From Ramlibacter alkalitolerans (lineage in GTDB: Bacteria > Pseudomonadota > Gammaproteobacteria > Burkholderiales > Burkholderiaceae_C), in the NCBI RefSeq assembly GCF_016722765.1, contig NZ_JAEQND010000009.1, positions 225,850 through 289,849 of the forward strand: a stretch of DNA of 64,000 nt, read 5' to 3'. Shown one piece after another: positions 18,407 to 26,570 of the stretch. Below the pieces are notes generated by a model. That model was not told where the DNA came from and did no database searches. It saw only the letters and a list, made by a program, of their open reading frames with translations. Numbering within the stretch: the first letter of the stretch is position 1; each line of letters begins with the position of its first letter. The position numbers were made by a program, and so were the translations under genes.

Positions 18407-19534
18407 ATGTCCTACGTGGGAGAGCCCTTCCGGCACGACATCTTCGTGAGCTACAGCCACGGCACGGCGGCCGACGGCGTCGTCTTCCTGGCGGAATGGT
18501 CCGAGAACTTCGTCCGCGCGCTCGAGGCGGAACTGCGCTTCGAGTCCGAACTGCGCGACGCGCTGCGCATCTTCCTCGATCGCGACCAGCGGCCCGACCG
18601 CGGCGTCGATCCGATGGCCGAACTGCCCGAGCAGCTGAAGGCGGAAGTGGAAGCTTCCGCGCTGCTGATGGTGCTGATGTCGCCGGACTACCTCAAGTCC
18701 TCCTGGTGCCAGCGCGAACGCGAATGGTGGTCCGCGAACCAGCACGAGCCGAACCTGGCCACTTCGCTGAAGGTCCCGGTGGGCTTCAAGCCGCAGGAAC
18801 GCGTGGCCGTGATCCGCATGCGCGACCCGCAGGCGCCCTGGCCGCCGCCGCTGGCCGATGCCGACGGCACGCCCCTGGTCGGCTTCCCCTTCGAGGAAGA
18901 CCTGGGCGGCATCAAGCGGCCGCTCGGCTGGCGCCTGAAGGACGAGGAATTCGCCAAGGCCGTCCTGCGTGCCCTGATGCCCGTGGTCTCGCACGTCAAG
19001 GGCCGCCTCGACAAGATGCGCGAGCGCCTGCTGGCCTGGCAGGCGGAGCAGGCCCAGCTCGCCAAGCTCCAGGCGGAGGGCGGCCAGACCTTGTACCTGC
19101 ACGGCCGCTCCGAGCAGGCGCCGGCGTGGGAGCGCGCAGCGATGCGCCTGAACGACTTCGGCTTCCTGGTCGTGCCGGCCCAGCCGGATCCCGTGCTGCA
19201 GGACCCCGTGAAGGAACAGCAGGTGCGCGAGCAGCGCGTGCGCGATCTCGCCGACTGCGATGCCCTGCTGCTGCTGGCCACCGACGACGGGCGCGCGCTC
19301 GATTCCGACCTGGCCGTCGTGGGCAAGCACGACCGGCACTCGGCGCGCTCGCGCTTCAACAAGCTGCTGCCGCTGGGCGTGGTGGATACCGCCGGCCCGG
19401 TGATCGCCACCCCCGTGCGGCGCAACAACGCGCGCATCCTGCAGGCCAACTGGGTCGACGCCCGGCAGGACGACTGGCCCGCGCAGCTGCCGCCCTGGCT
19501 GGCGCAGCAAGGCGGCGCGGAGGCCCGGCCGTGA
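18407..19534 (+). CDS. TIR-domain protein, partner of the STAND ATPase
   Basis: A 375-residue protein whose N-terminal 140 residues are a TIR domain. HDIFVSYSH (10-18) is strand A, RIFLDRDQRP (54-63) is the BB-loop region, and LLMVLMSPDYLKSSWCQRE (86-104) includes the C-helix motif whose Glu104 matches the catalytic Glu of NAD-cleaving TIR enzymes. A second region from about residue 226 (TLYLHGRSEQAPAWERAAMR, LLLLATDDGRALDSDLAVVG) looks like a further nucleotide- or TIR-like alpha/beta fold. No signal peptide. The stop overlaps the GTG start of the STAND gene by four bases, so the two are made together. Probable effector; NADase activity is inferred only from motifs. Confidence 0.8.
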   Translation: MSYVGEPFRHDIFVSYSHGTAADGVVFLAEWSENFVRALEAELRFESELRDALRIFLDRDQRPDRGVDPMAELPEQLKAEVEASALLMVLMSPDYLKSSWCQREREWWSANQHEPNLATSLKVPVGFKPQERVAVIRMRDPQAPWPPPLADADGTPLVGFPFEEDLGGIKRPLGWRLKDEEFAKAVLRALMPVVSHVKGRLDKMRERLLAWQAEQAQLAKLQAEGGQTLYLHGRSEQAPAWERAAMRLNDFGFLVVPAQPDPVLQDPVKEQQVREQRVRDLADCDALLLLATDDGRALDSDLAVVGKHDRHSARSRFNKLLPLGVVDTAGPVIATPVRRNNARILQANWVDARQDDWPAQLPPWLAQQGGAEARP

Positions 19535-21675
19535 GCGCCGTCCTGATCGAGCAAGGCACCGTCTCCGCGCAGGAGTACGACGCCCTCTTCACCCTGACGC
19601 TGCCGCCGCGGCCCTATCCCGGGCTGCGTGCGTTCGAGCAGGACGAGTGGACCATCTTCTTCGGCCGCGAACGCATGACCGACGAGGTGGTGTCGCGGCT
19701 GGTGGCCGACCGGCTGCTGGTGATCCACGGCGATTCCGGCTGCGGCAAGAGCTCCCTGCTGCGCGCCGGCGTGCTGCCGCGGCTGGAGCAGGGCAATGCG
19801 CGCGGCGGGGCCCGCTGGCGCACCTGCACCTTCATGCCCGGCAACGATCCCCTGCTGAACCTGGCCACGGCCCTGGCGGGGCTCGATGGCGACGATCCCG
19901 GCGGCGAGCGGCTGCTGCACCTGCGGCGCATCCTCAATGCCGGCACGCGCGCCGCGGAGGCCCTGGCGCCGCTGCTGTGCCCGCGCGAGAACGACCACGT
20001 CTGCATCCTCGTCGACCAGTTCGAGGAAGTCTTCGCCCATGCGCGCCGCTGCGGCCCCGAGGAGGCGCAGCTGCTGATCGACCTGCTCACCGGTCTGCGC
20101 GAGCGGCGACCGCCCGGCATGTATGCGGCGCTCACGATGCGGTCCGAATTCCTGGGCCAGTGCGCGCGTTTCCGCGGCTTCGCCGAGGTGGTGAACGAGG
20201 CGCAGTACCTGCTGCCGCGCATGAACCACGAAGACATCGTGCGCGCCATCTGCGAGCCGGCGCCGCTGTTCGAAGGCCATGTGCCGCGCGAGGCGGCCGA
20301 GTGGATGATCGCGGATGCCGGCGACAACCAGGAGCAGCTGCCGCTGATCCAGCACGGCCTGATGCTGATGCACCGCGAGGCCGTGCTCGCCGCCGGCCCC
20401 GGCGCGCCGTGGCGCATCGACCTGCAGCGCTGCCTCGACCGCGGGCGCTTGTCGCTGCAGCTTTCCGGCCACGCGGATGCCGTCACGGCAGACGTGCTGC
20501 GCGGCGTGGCCCCGGGCGAGGAGCGCGTCGTCGAGGACCTCATGCGCGCCCTGAGCGAGACGAACGCCGAGGGCCATGCGATCCGGCATCCCTGCACCTT
20601 CGCGCAACTGGTCGCCGCCACCGGTTGCAGCGAGCAGGCGGTGCGCCGGGCCGTCGACCTGTTCCGCGCCGACGGCACCAACCTGCTGCGGCCCTACGCG
20701 CCGCAGGCCATCGGGCCGCAGACGCTGATCGACATCAGCCACGAAGCCCTGCTGCGCTGCTGGCACAGCCTGGCCGATCTCGAACACGGTTGGCTGCTCA
20801 AGGAATTCCGCAACGGCCTGGTGTGGCGTTCGCTGCTGGTGCAGGCCGACAGCTTCCAGCGCGATCCCGAGAACGTCCTGAGCCCCGCCACGCTCGCCGA
20901 ACGCAGCAAGTGGATGCAGCGCCGCAACCGCGGCTGGGCCCAGCGCTACGGCGGCCGCTGGGACGATGTCCAGGCGCTGCTGGCGGCAAGCGAGAAGGCG
21001 CGCCGCACGGAGACCCGGCGCCGGCGGCTGGTGTGGATCGCGGCCGTGCCGACGCTGTTCCTCGCCGTCAGCGTGTACCAGCAGGTGAAGGTCAGGGCTT
21101 CCCAGCAGGCCCTGACCGAAGCCCTGCGCGAATCCGAGACGAACGTGCGCGACACGCGCCGCCAGCTGGAAGAGATCAAGCTCGCCGCTGCCCGCCCGAC
21201 GCCTGACTACAACGTGGTGGAAAAGCAGGTGGATGCCGCCTTGCGCGTGGTGCAGCAGCAGGCCCTGCGGCTGGAGCAGCGCCAGGTGCCGCAGGCACAG
21301 ATGGCAGTGGCGCCGAACGTGCCGCCGCGCGTGTACTTCCACATCAGCGACGAATCACTGCGGCCCGGGGTGGCGGCCCTCGAACGCGAGCTGGAGCAGC
21401 GCAAGCTCGACGATGCCGCGGTGGTCGTTCCGGGAATCCAGCTGGTGGCGAGCGGGCCGTGGAAGAACGCCTTGCGCTGCTTCCACGCCGAGGAATGCCG
21501 CACCGAGGCGCCGCGCCTGGCCGCCCTGCTCAACGCGCTGATGGTGCGCCCCAGGCTGGAGGTCGAGGACCTAAGCGCGAAATACGAGAACGCCCCGAAC
21601 GTGCGGCCGCGGCACTACGAGCTGTGGATCAACACCGAGGTGGTGCTGGCGGGGCGCGGCAAGGCGAAGGACTAG
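19531..21675 (+). CDS. Membrane-anchored STAND (nSTAND1-type) NTPase
   Basis: A 714-residue protein with GTG start coupled to the TIR gene. Residues 28-48 (RPYPGLRAFEQDEWTIFFGR) are the hallmark entry of nSTAND1 proteins. Walker A is GDSGCGKSS (67-75), Walker B is CILVDQFEEVF (158-168), and a winged-helix-like arm follows to about 400. A single membrane segment (WIAAVPTLFLAVSVY, about 500-516) comes after a basic run ETRRRR, so the ATPase should be cytoplasmic and the C-terminus periplasmic. After a coiled coil (520-600), the last 110 residues form a compact domain (RVYFHISDESLRPGVAALER, VVVPGIQLVASGPWKNALRC, VRPRHYELWINTEV). No WD40 or TPR sensor repeats are present. Probably the sensor/switch of the TIR effector. 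Confidence 0.82.
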   Translation: MSAVLIEQGTVSAQEYDALFTLTLPPRPYPGLRAFEQDEWTIFFGRERMTDEVVSRLVADRLLVIHGDSGCGKSSLLRAGVLPRLEQGNARGGARWRTCTFMPGNDPLLNLATALAGLDGDDPGGERLLHLRRILNAGTRAAEALAPLLCPRENDHVCILVDQFEEVFAHARRCGPEEAQLLIDLLTGLRERRPPGMYAALTMRSEFLGQCARFRGFAEVVNEAQYLLPRMNHEDIVRAICEPAPLFEGHVPREAAEWMIADAGDNQEQLPLIQHGLMLMHREAVLAAGPGAPWRIDLQRCLDRGRLSLQLSGHADAVTADVLRGVAPGEERVVEDLMRALSETNAEGHAIRHPCTFAQLVAATGCSEQAVRRAVDLFRADGTNLLRPYAPQAIGPQTLIDISHEALLRCWHSLADLEHGWLLKEFRNGLVWRSLLVQADSFQRDPENVLSPATLAERSKWMQRRNRGWAQRYGGRWDDVQALLAASEKARRTETRRRRLVWIAAVPTLFLAVSVYQQVKVRASQQALTEALRESETNVRDTRRQLEEIKLAAARPTPDYNVVEKQVDAALRVVQQQALRLEQRQVPQAQMAVAPNVPPRVYFHISDESLRPGVAALERELEQRKLDDAAVVVPGIQLVASGPWKNALRCFHAEECRTEAPRLAALLNALMVRPRLEVEDLSAKYENAPNVRPRHYELWINTEVVLAGRGKAKD

Positions 21676-21739
21676 GGTGGTCTTCGGAGGGAGTCTGACG
21701 CCGGACTCCTCGACTCCAGCCAGCCCGCACAATGGCGCC

Positions 21740-23023
21740 ATGCAAGCCTTCCGCGCCGCCCTCCTGCAGTTCGCCGACGACGGTGCGGCGATCTACGAGC
21801 CCGACGGCCTGCTGGTCGTCGGGCCGGATGCAACCGGCCGCCAGGTGATCCGCGCCGCCGGTGCGCATGCGGCGCTGGCCGGCAACTACCCCGGCGTGCA
21901 GGTGACGGCGTTCCCCGGCCGCATCCTGGCGCCGGGCTTCATCGACCTGCACGTGCACTTCCCGCAGACCGACGTGATCGGCTCGCCGGCCGAAGGCCTG
22001 CTGCCCTGGCTGGCCGAGTACACCTTTCCGCAGGAGGCGCGCTTCGCCGAGCACGCGCATGCGGTCGGCATGGCCGATGTGTTCCTCGACGAGCTGCGGC
22101 GCAACGGCGTGACGACCGCGCTGACCTTCTGCACCTCGCATCCCCATTCGGTCGATGCGCTGCTGGAGGAAAGCGAGCGCCGCGGCCTGCGCATGATCGC
22201 CGGCAAGGTGCTGCAGGACCGGCACTCGCCCGATGGCGTGCGCGACGAGACGGAGCAGTCGCTGGTCGACACGGAGGCGCTGATCCGCCGCTGGCACGGA
22301 CGCGGCCGCCTCGGCTACGCGATCACGCCGCGCTTCGCGCCCAGCTGCACCGACCGGCAACTGCGCGGCGCGGGCGAGCTTGCGGCGCGCTACCCCGATG
22401 TCTGGATCCAGTCGCACGTGGCGGAGAACCGCGACGAGATCCGCTGGGTGCGCGAGCTGTACCCGAACGCGCGCAGCTATCTGTCGGTCTACGGGGAGTT
22501 CGGGCTGCTGCGCGAACGCGCGATCTACGCGCACTGCATCCACATCGACGACGCCGACCGCGCGCTGCTGCGCGACACCGGCGCCGCGGCGGCGGTGAGC
22601 CCCACCAGCAACCTGTTCCTGGGCAGCGGCTTCTTCGACTACGAAGGTGCGCGCCGCGTGGGCTTTCGCCACGGGCTCGCCAGCGATGTCGGCGGCGGCA
22701 CCAGCTTCAGCCCGTTCCACACGATGCTGGCGGCGTATTGCGTCGCTCGCGAGGGCCAGACCAAGCCGGGGGTGAGCCTGCGCCCGCAGAACCTGTGGTG
22801 GCAGCACACGGCCGGTGCCGCGCAGGCGCTGGGCCTCGACGGCGTGATCGGCAACCTGCGTCCGGGCTGCGAAGCCGATTTCATCGCGCTCGATCCGCAG
22901 GCGACGCCGCTGCTCGCGCGCAAGACGCAGCACGCGCGCGACCTCGACGAACTGCTGTTCTCGATGATCGTGCTCGGGGACGACCGGGTCGTGCAACAGG
23001 TCTTCGTCGGCGGCCGCGCCTGA
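21740..23023 (+). CDS. guaD: Guanine deaminase
   Basis: Hydrolyses guanine to xanthine and ammonia. The 427-residue amidohydrolase has the metal-binding PGFIDLHVHFPQTDVIGSPA, the guanine-deaminase feature LLPWLAEYTFPQEARF, the His in IQSHVAENRDEIRWV, AIYAHCIHIDDAD, and the Asp-containing GLASDVGGGTSFSP. All metal ligands expected for the family are present. It lies 65 bases after the STAND gene without overlap. It is probably independent of that module. Confidence 0.93.
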   Translation: MQAFRAALLQFADDGAAIYEPDGLLVVGPDATGRQVIRAAGAHAALAGNYPGVQVTAFPGRILAPGFIDLHVHFPQTDVIGSPAEGLLPWLAEYTFPQEARFAEHAHAVGMADVFLDELRRNGVTTALTFCTSHPHSVDALLEESERRGLRMIAGKVLQDRHSPDGVRDETEQSLVDTEALIRRWHGRGRLGYAITPRFAPSCTDRQLRGAGELAARYPDVWIQSHVAENRDEIRWVRELYPNARSYLSVYGEFGLLRERAIYAHCIHIDDADRALLRDTGAAAAVSPTSNLFLGSGFFDYEGARRVGFRHGLASDVGGGTSFSPFHTMLAAYCVAREGQTKPGVSLRPQNLWWQHTAGAAQALGLDGVIGNLRPGCEADFIALDPQATPLLARKTQHARDLDELLFSMIVLGDDRVVQQVFVGGRA

Positions 23024-23026
23024 GCG

Positions 23027-23920
23027 TCATCGCGGACCCTGCCGTCGCGGCGGCAGCGTCATCGCCGCCACCCCCAGCACGACGCCGGCCAGCCCGAGCC
23101 ACGCGAACGGCGCCAGGCGCTCGCCGAGGAACATGACGCCGATCGCCACGCCGATCGGTACGCGCAGGTAGGCCTGCGCGCTGGTGCCTACGCTGCCCAG
23201 GGTCGCGAGCAGGTGGAAGTACAGCACCAGGGCGAGGGCGGTGCAGAACACCGCCAGCGCCAGCAGCGCGCCCACCGAGGCGAACGAGGGGGAGAGCGTC
23301 CACGGGCGGTCGACGACGAGCGCGGCGGGAACGAGCACCAGCGCCGCGCAGGCGAGCGATCCGGCCGCGGGAACGATGGGCGGCAGCGCATCGAAGTTGC
23401 GCCCGTGGACCGCGGCCGCGGCATAGCAGGCGGTCGCCAGCAGGATCGCCGCCTCGGAGGCGAACCGCTGCGGCACCCCGTGCAGCGCATCCACGCCCAG
23501 GACCAGGGCGGTGCCGGCCAGGCCGACCAGCACGCCCAGCGACTTGCGTGCGCCCGCAGGTTCGCGCCCGGTGCGCGCGAGCCACAGGAAGGTCATGAGG
23601 GGCGCGCACGAGTTCAGGATCGCGGCGACGCTGGCTTCGACTTCCTGCTGCGCCCAGGCGAGCAGCGTGAAGGGCAGCACGCTGTTCAACACGGCCTGGA
23701 AGGCGAGCCGCCGCCACACCGCAGCCTGGCGCGGCAGGCGCAGGGCGCGGCCCGCCATCAGGGCCAGCAGGAGCGCCGCGGCCACCGACGTGCGCACGGC
23801 CATGGCGGTCAGCGGCGGCAGCGTCGCGACGCTGATGCGGATCAGGCTGTACGACGCCCCCCACAGCGTGGAGAGCAGCAGCAGCAGCAGCAGGGGGGTG
23901 AGCGGCGCGCGGGGCGGCAT
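23027..23920 (-). CDS. EamA/DMT-family transporter
   Basis: A 297-residue inner-membrane protein with about ten hydrophobic segments in two EamA repeats (LLLLLLLSTLWGASYSLIRI at the start; AFCTALALVLYFH-type region near the end of repeat 2). The start at 23920 (MPPRAPL) is preferred over the ATG at 23962, because the latter lies inside the palindrome at 23951-23974, which is more likely regulatory. It is divergent from an ArsR-type regulator and is the likely regulated gene. Family members export amino acids, metabolites or drugs; substrate unknown. Confidence 0.85.
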   Translation of the reverse strand: MPPRAPLTPLLLLLLLSTLWGASYSLIRISVATLPPLTAMAVRTSVAAALLLALMAGRALRLPRQAAVWRRLAFQAVLNSVLPFTLLAWAQQEVEASVAAILNSCAPLMTFLWLARTGREPAGARKSLGVLVGLAGTALVLGVDALHGVPQRFASEAAILLATACYAAAAVHGRNFDALPPIVPAAGSLACAALVLVPAALVVDRPWTLSPSFASVGALLALAVFCTALALVLYFHLLATLGSVGTSAQAYLRVPIGVAIGVMFLGERLAPFAWLGLAGVVLGVAAMTLPPRRQGPR

Positions 23921-23950
23921 GCCCGCAAGTGTCTTGATGCGCAGGGAGCG

Positions 23951-23974
23951 ACGTTTCAGCACGTGCTGAAACGT
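23951..23974. promoter_or_regulatory. Perfect 24-bp palindrome, probable ArsR-family operator
   Basis: ACGTTTCAGCAC is followed directly by its exact reverse complement GTGCTGAAACGT. It lies midway between the divergent transporter (start 23920) and regulator (start 24004) genes. This size and symmetry suit a dimeric winged-helix repressor such as the neighbouring ArsR-type protein. Confidence 0.75.
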
Positions 23975-24003
23975 TCGCGGCGCAGCTGCCGCAGAATGGC
24001 TGC

Positions 24004-24708
24004 ATGCGGCCTGGGGAGATCGACACCATTCCGGACGTCAGCCGGCTCGCCGGCCTGCTGGCGGATCCGGCCCGCGCGCGCATGCTGTGCCTGCTCATGA
24101 CCGGGCGCGCCTTGACGGCGACGGAGCTGGCGCGCGCCGCGTCGCTGTCGCCGCAGGCGGCCAGCCATCACCTCGCGCGCATGCTGGACGCCCGGGTGCT
24201 GGCCATGCTGCCGCAGGGCCGCCATCGCTACTACCGGCTCGCCTCGCCGGAGTTCGCGCACGCGGTGGAGGCCTTGACGGCGGCGGCCCGAGCCAGCGAC
24301 GAACAGGCGCCGCACTTCGTGCCTTCCACCCCCGAGCCGCTGCGGGCGGCGCGCAGCTGCTACAACCACCTGGCCGGGCGGCTGGGCGTGGCGCTGTTCG
24401 AGGCCATGCTGCAGCAGGGCCTCTATGCGTGGACCGGTCCCGCGCGGGCCGAGGTCACGCCGCAAGGCTGGCGCTGGCTGCACGAGAGCCTGGGGATTCC
24501 GGAGCATGGCGCGTGCAGCGGTGGCGTGCGTGCCTGCCTGGACTGGAGCGAGCGGCGCAGCCATGCTGCGGGCCCGTGCGCGACGGCGATGCTCCAGGCC
24601 CTGCTCGAACGCGGTTGGCTGCGGCGCGGCGCCGGCCGGCAACTCCTCCTCACGCCACCGGGGCGGGCCGGGCTGCGCGCGGTGCTGCCGTCCCTGCAAC
24701 TGGAGTAA
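24004..24708 (+). CDS. ArsR-family winged-helix transcriptional regulator
   Basis: A 234-residue regulator. Residues 12-80 form an ArsR winged helix (LAGLLADPARARMLCLLMTG, TATELARAASLSPQAASHHL, VLAMLPQGRHRYYRLAS). The C-terminal 150 residues are a second region with Cys and His positions (RSCYNHLAGRLGVALFEAML, HGACSGGVRACLDWSERRSH) typical of the larger metalloid/metal-type or small-molecule ArsR members. It is divergent from the EamA transporter with a perfect palindrome between them, so it probably represses both genes. The inducer is unknown. Confidence 0.87.
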   Translation: MRPGEIDTIPDVSRLAGLLADPARARMLCLLMTGRALTATELARAASLSPQAASHHLARMLDARVLAMLPQGRHRYYRLASPEFAHAVEALTAAARASDEQAPHFVPSTPEPLRAARSCYNHLAGRLGVALFEAMLQQGLYAWTGPARAEVTPQGWRWLHESLGIPEHGACSGGVRACLDWSERRSHAAGPCATAMLQALLERGWLRRGAGRQLLLTPPGRAGLRAVLPSLQLE

Positions 24709-24797
24709 GGTGGCACGGCGGCCGGTGCCAGTGCGCGGGTCTGACGGAGGAGCGAAAGGGGCGCGCCCTAGAATAGCCGCCCAGGAGTTCCCCCCCG

Positions 24798-25364
24798 ATG
24801 ACCATCAAGAGCGACAAGTGGATCCGCCGCATGGCGGAACAGCATGGCCTGATCGAACCCTTCGAGCCGAACCAGGTGCGCGAGGCCGAGGGCCGCCGCG
24901 TCATCAGCTACGGCACTTCGAGCTACGGCTACGACATCCGCTGCGCGCCCGAATTCAAGGTCTTCACCAACATCCACAGCACGGTGGTGGACCCGAAGAA
25001 CTTCGACGAGAAGAGCTTCGTCGACTTCCACGACGACGTCTGCATCATCCCTCCCAACAGCTTCGCGCTCGCCCGCACGCTGGAGTACTTCCGCATCCCG
25101 CGCAACGTGCTGACCATCTGCCTGGGCAAGAGCACCTACGCGCGCTGCGGGATCATCGTCAACGTCACCCCCTTCGAGCCCGAATGGGAAGGCTACGTGA
25201 CGCTGGAGTTCTCCAACACCACGCCCCTGCCCGCGAAGATCTACGCCGGCGAAGGCTGCGCGCAGGTGCTGTTCTTCGAGAGCGACGAGGCCTGCGACGT
25301 GAGCTACAAGGACCGCGGCGGCAAGTACCAGGGCCAGCACGGGGTGACGCTGCCGAAGGCCTGA
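24798..25364 (+). CDS. dcd: dCTP deaminase
   Basis: Deaminates dCTP to dUTP for thymidylate synthesis. The 188-residue length is exactly that of the proteobacterial enzyme. Conserved blocks are [20 protein letters not shown], the nucleotide-binding [20 protein letters not shown], the catalytic Glu in [20 protein letters not shown], and the C-terminal lid [17 protein letters not shown]. Start ATG at 24798 has AGGAG upstream. Confidence 0.96.
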   Translation: MTIKSDKWIRRMAEQHGLIEPFEPNQVREAEGRRVISYGTSSYGYDIRCAPEFKVFTNIHSTVVDPKNFDEKSFVDFHDDVCIIPPNSFALARTLEYFRIPRNVLTICLGKSTYARCGIIVNVTPFEPEWEGYVTLEFSNTTPLPAKIYAGEGCAQVLFFESDEACDVSYKDRGGKYQGQHGVTLPKA

Positions 25365-25914
25365 TGCGCCGCGCGGCCGGCCGGGCCGCCCGCCGCATTT
25401 CCGCGCCCTGCGTGTAGGCGAATCCGGGCCTGCGGACAGGCTCCCACGTGGGCGCTCGCTTCTCTGCCGCCACGGCCGAGCCCACGCCGGGTGGGCGCGG
25501 ACAAGCCGGCACGCCGCACCCGACGATCGCGTGGCGATCCGCTGCGCCGCAGCGGCCGTGAATTCCTCCGCAGTCGGCCGTCGGGGCAGATCGCCGTCCC
25601 GGACGCGCTATGCGAGCGCCCGCTTCCGGTCGCCGCGCGCAGCGACGCACCCTGCCCACCGCCACACCGCCGGCGCGCCCTGCGCGGACCGCGGTGGCTC
25701 GCGCGCAACGCGTTCGTGCGCGGCCAGTCGCAACTTTGCGACGTCCTGCGCGAGCTCACTCACCAGCCACTTGCGCTAACTTGCGGGCGGTCCATCATGG
25801 ACGGCGAGGGCTCACCTGCCGCGTCAAGATTTTGTCCTACAGCATCTCGCGATAGCGACTCTGGCGCGGCAGAGAGCCCGGGCCTAGGATGAAATCCACC
25901 CGAGGAAGTCCGCC
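25365..25914. other. 550-base gap without a recognisable gene
   Basis: Open frames exist in several overlapping phases, but their translations are Arg/Ala-rich with no family features and no ribosome sites, so I call it non-coding. A hairpin-type sequence GCCTGCGGACAGGC lies near 25429-25442, next to GTAGGCGAATCC. The last 100 bases are less GC-rich and probably hold the promoter of the small gene at 25915. Confidence 0.5.
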
Positions 25915-26229
25915 ATGTCCACCCTGATCCACGCCGCCGCCGATACCCAAACGCCGTCGCGGAGTCGCTGGTTGTGGATGCTCCTCGCGGGCGTGGCGAT
26001 GGGCCAGTTGTTCGCCTTCTGGCTCCTGTGCAGCCACCAGATGCGCAAGGCCGAAGCGCGGCAGAACGAGTCGGTGGTGCAGCAGATGGCGCTGGCCGAC
26101 TGCCTGCAGTACATCCCCGGTTCCACCATCGCCAGCTGCACCAGCCGCATGGACCCGAAGCCGCAGGTTGCGGCACAGTCCCCGGCGACGGCCACCGGCG
26201 CGGTGCCGGTCAGTTTCAGCTATCGCTGA
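25915..26229 (+). CDS. Small single-pass membrane protein, unknown function
   Basis: A 104-residue protein I do not recognise. It has a short polar N-terminus, one hydrophobic helix (WLWMLLAGVAMGQLFAFWLL, about residues 19-38), then a polar tail containing two cysteines (DCLQYIPGSTIASC) that could pair in the periplasm. The ribosome site GAGGAAG precedes the ATG. It is followed after seven bases by another small gene and is probably co-transcribed with it. Confidence 0.6.
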   Translation: MSTLIHAAADTQTPSRSRWLWMLLAGVAMGQLFAFWLLCSHQMRKAEARQNESVVQQMALADCLQYIPGSTIASCTSRMDPKPQVAAQSPATATGAVPVSFSYR

Positions 26230-26236
26230 GGACGCC

Positions 26237-26557
26237 ATGGACAGCCTGTACCCCCGCGAAGCCGGGCCGGCGCCCGCCAGCGATGCGCCGCCGGAAGCGG
26301 GCGACGAAGAATCCGCCTGCGAAGCCACCCCGCGCTACTGCCCGACCGGCCTGCTGGCGAGCTTCGCCTTGCTGATGGCGGGGCACGGGCGCTGCGTCCA
26401 CACCGACATGATGCTGGGCGACCGCGAATACGCGCTGTGGCAGCTGGCCTGCGCGCGGGCGATGGACGACCCGGAACTCGAGGCCATCGCCGCGCGCCTG
26501 TCCGCCTACTTCGACGACCCGCAGCACTCCGCCTTCCCCGTGCTCGGCACGGCCTGA
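26237..26557 (+). CDS. Small hypothetical protein
   Basis: A 106-residue soluble protein with an acidic, Pro/Ala-rich first 30 residues and a compact remainder (YCPTGLLASFALLMAGHGRC, EYALWQLACARAMDDPELEA). No known motif is visible. Two cysteines (in RYCP and GRCVH) could bind metal but are not in a recognised pattern. It starts seven bases after the preceding small gene, suggesting a two-gene operon. Confidence 0.55.
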   Translation: MDSLYPREAGPAPASDAPPEAGDEESACEATPRYCPTGLLASFALLMAGHGRCVHTDMMLGDREYALWQLACARAMDDPELEAIAARLSAYFDDPQHSAFPVLGTA

Positions 26558-26570
26558 GCGCCCCGCGCGT

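Noticed and set aside
18688..21342. 884-codon minus-strand frame opposite the TIR/STAND genes
   Set aside because: His/Gln/Arg/Leu-rich shadow; the TIR and STAND motifs are on the plus strand.
23921..23962. Longer N-terminus for the EamA transporter (ATG at 23962)
   Set aside because: It would place the start codon inside the perfect palindrome; the ATG at 23920 directly precedes the first hydrophobic helix.
24711..24731. Terminator after the ArsR gene (TGGCAC...GTGCCA)
   Set aside because: The stem is short with a long loop and no T-tract follows.
25491..25892. Possible gene in the gap after dcd
   Set aside because: Arginine-rich translation, no ribosome site and competing frames of equal quality on both strands.
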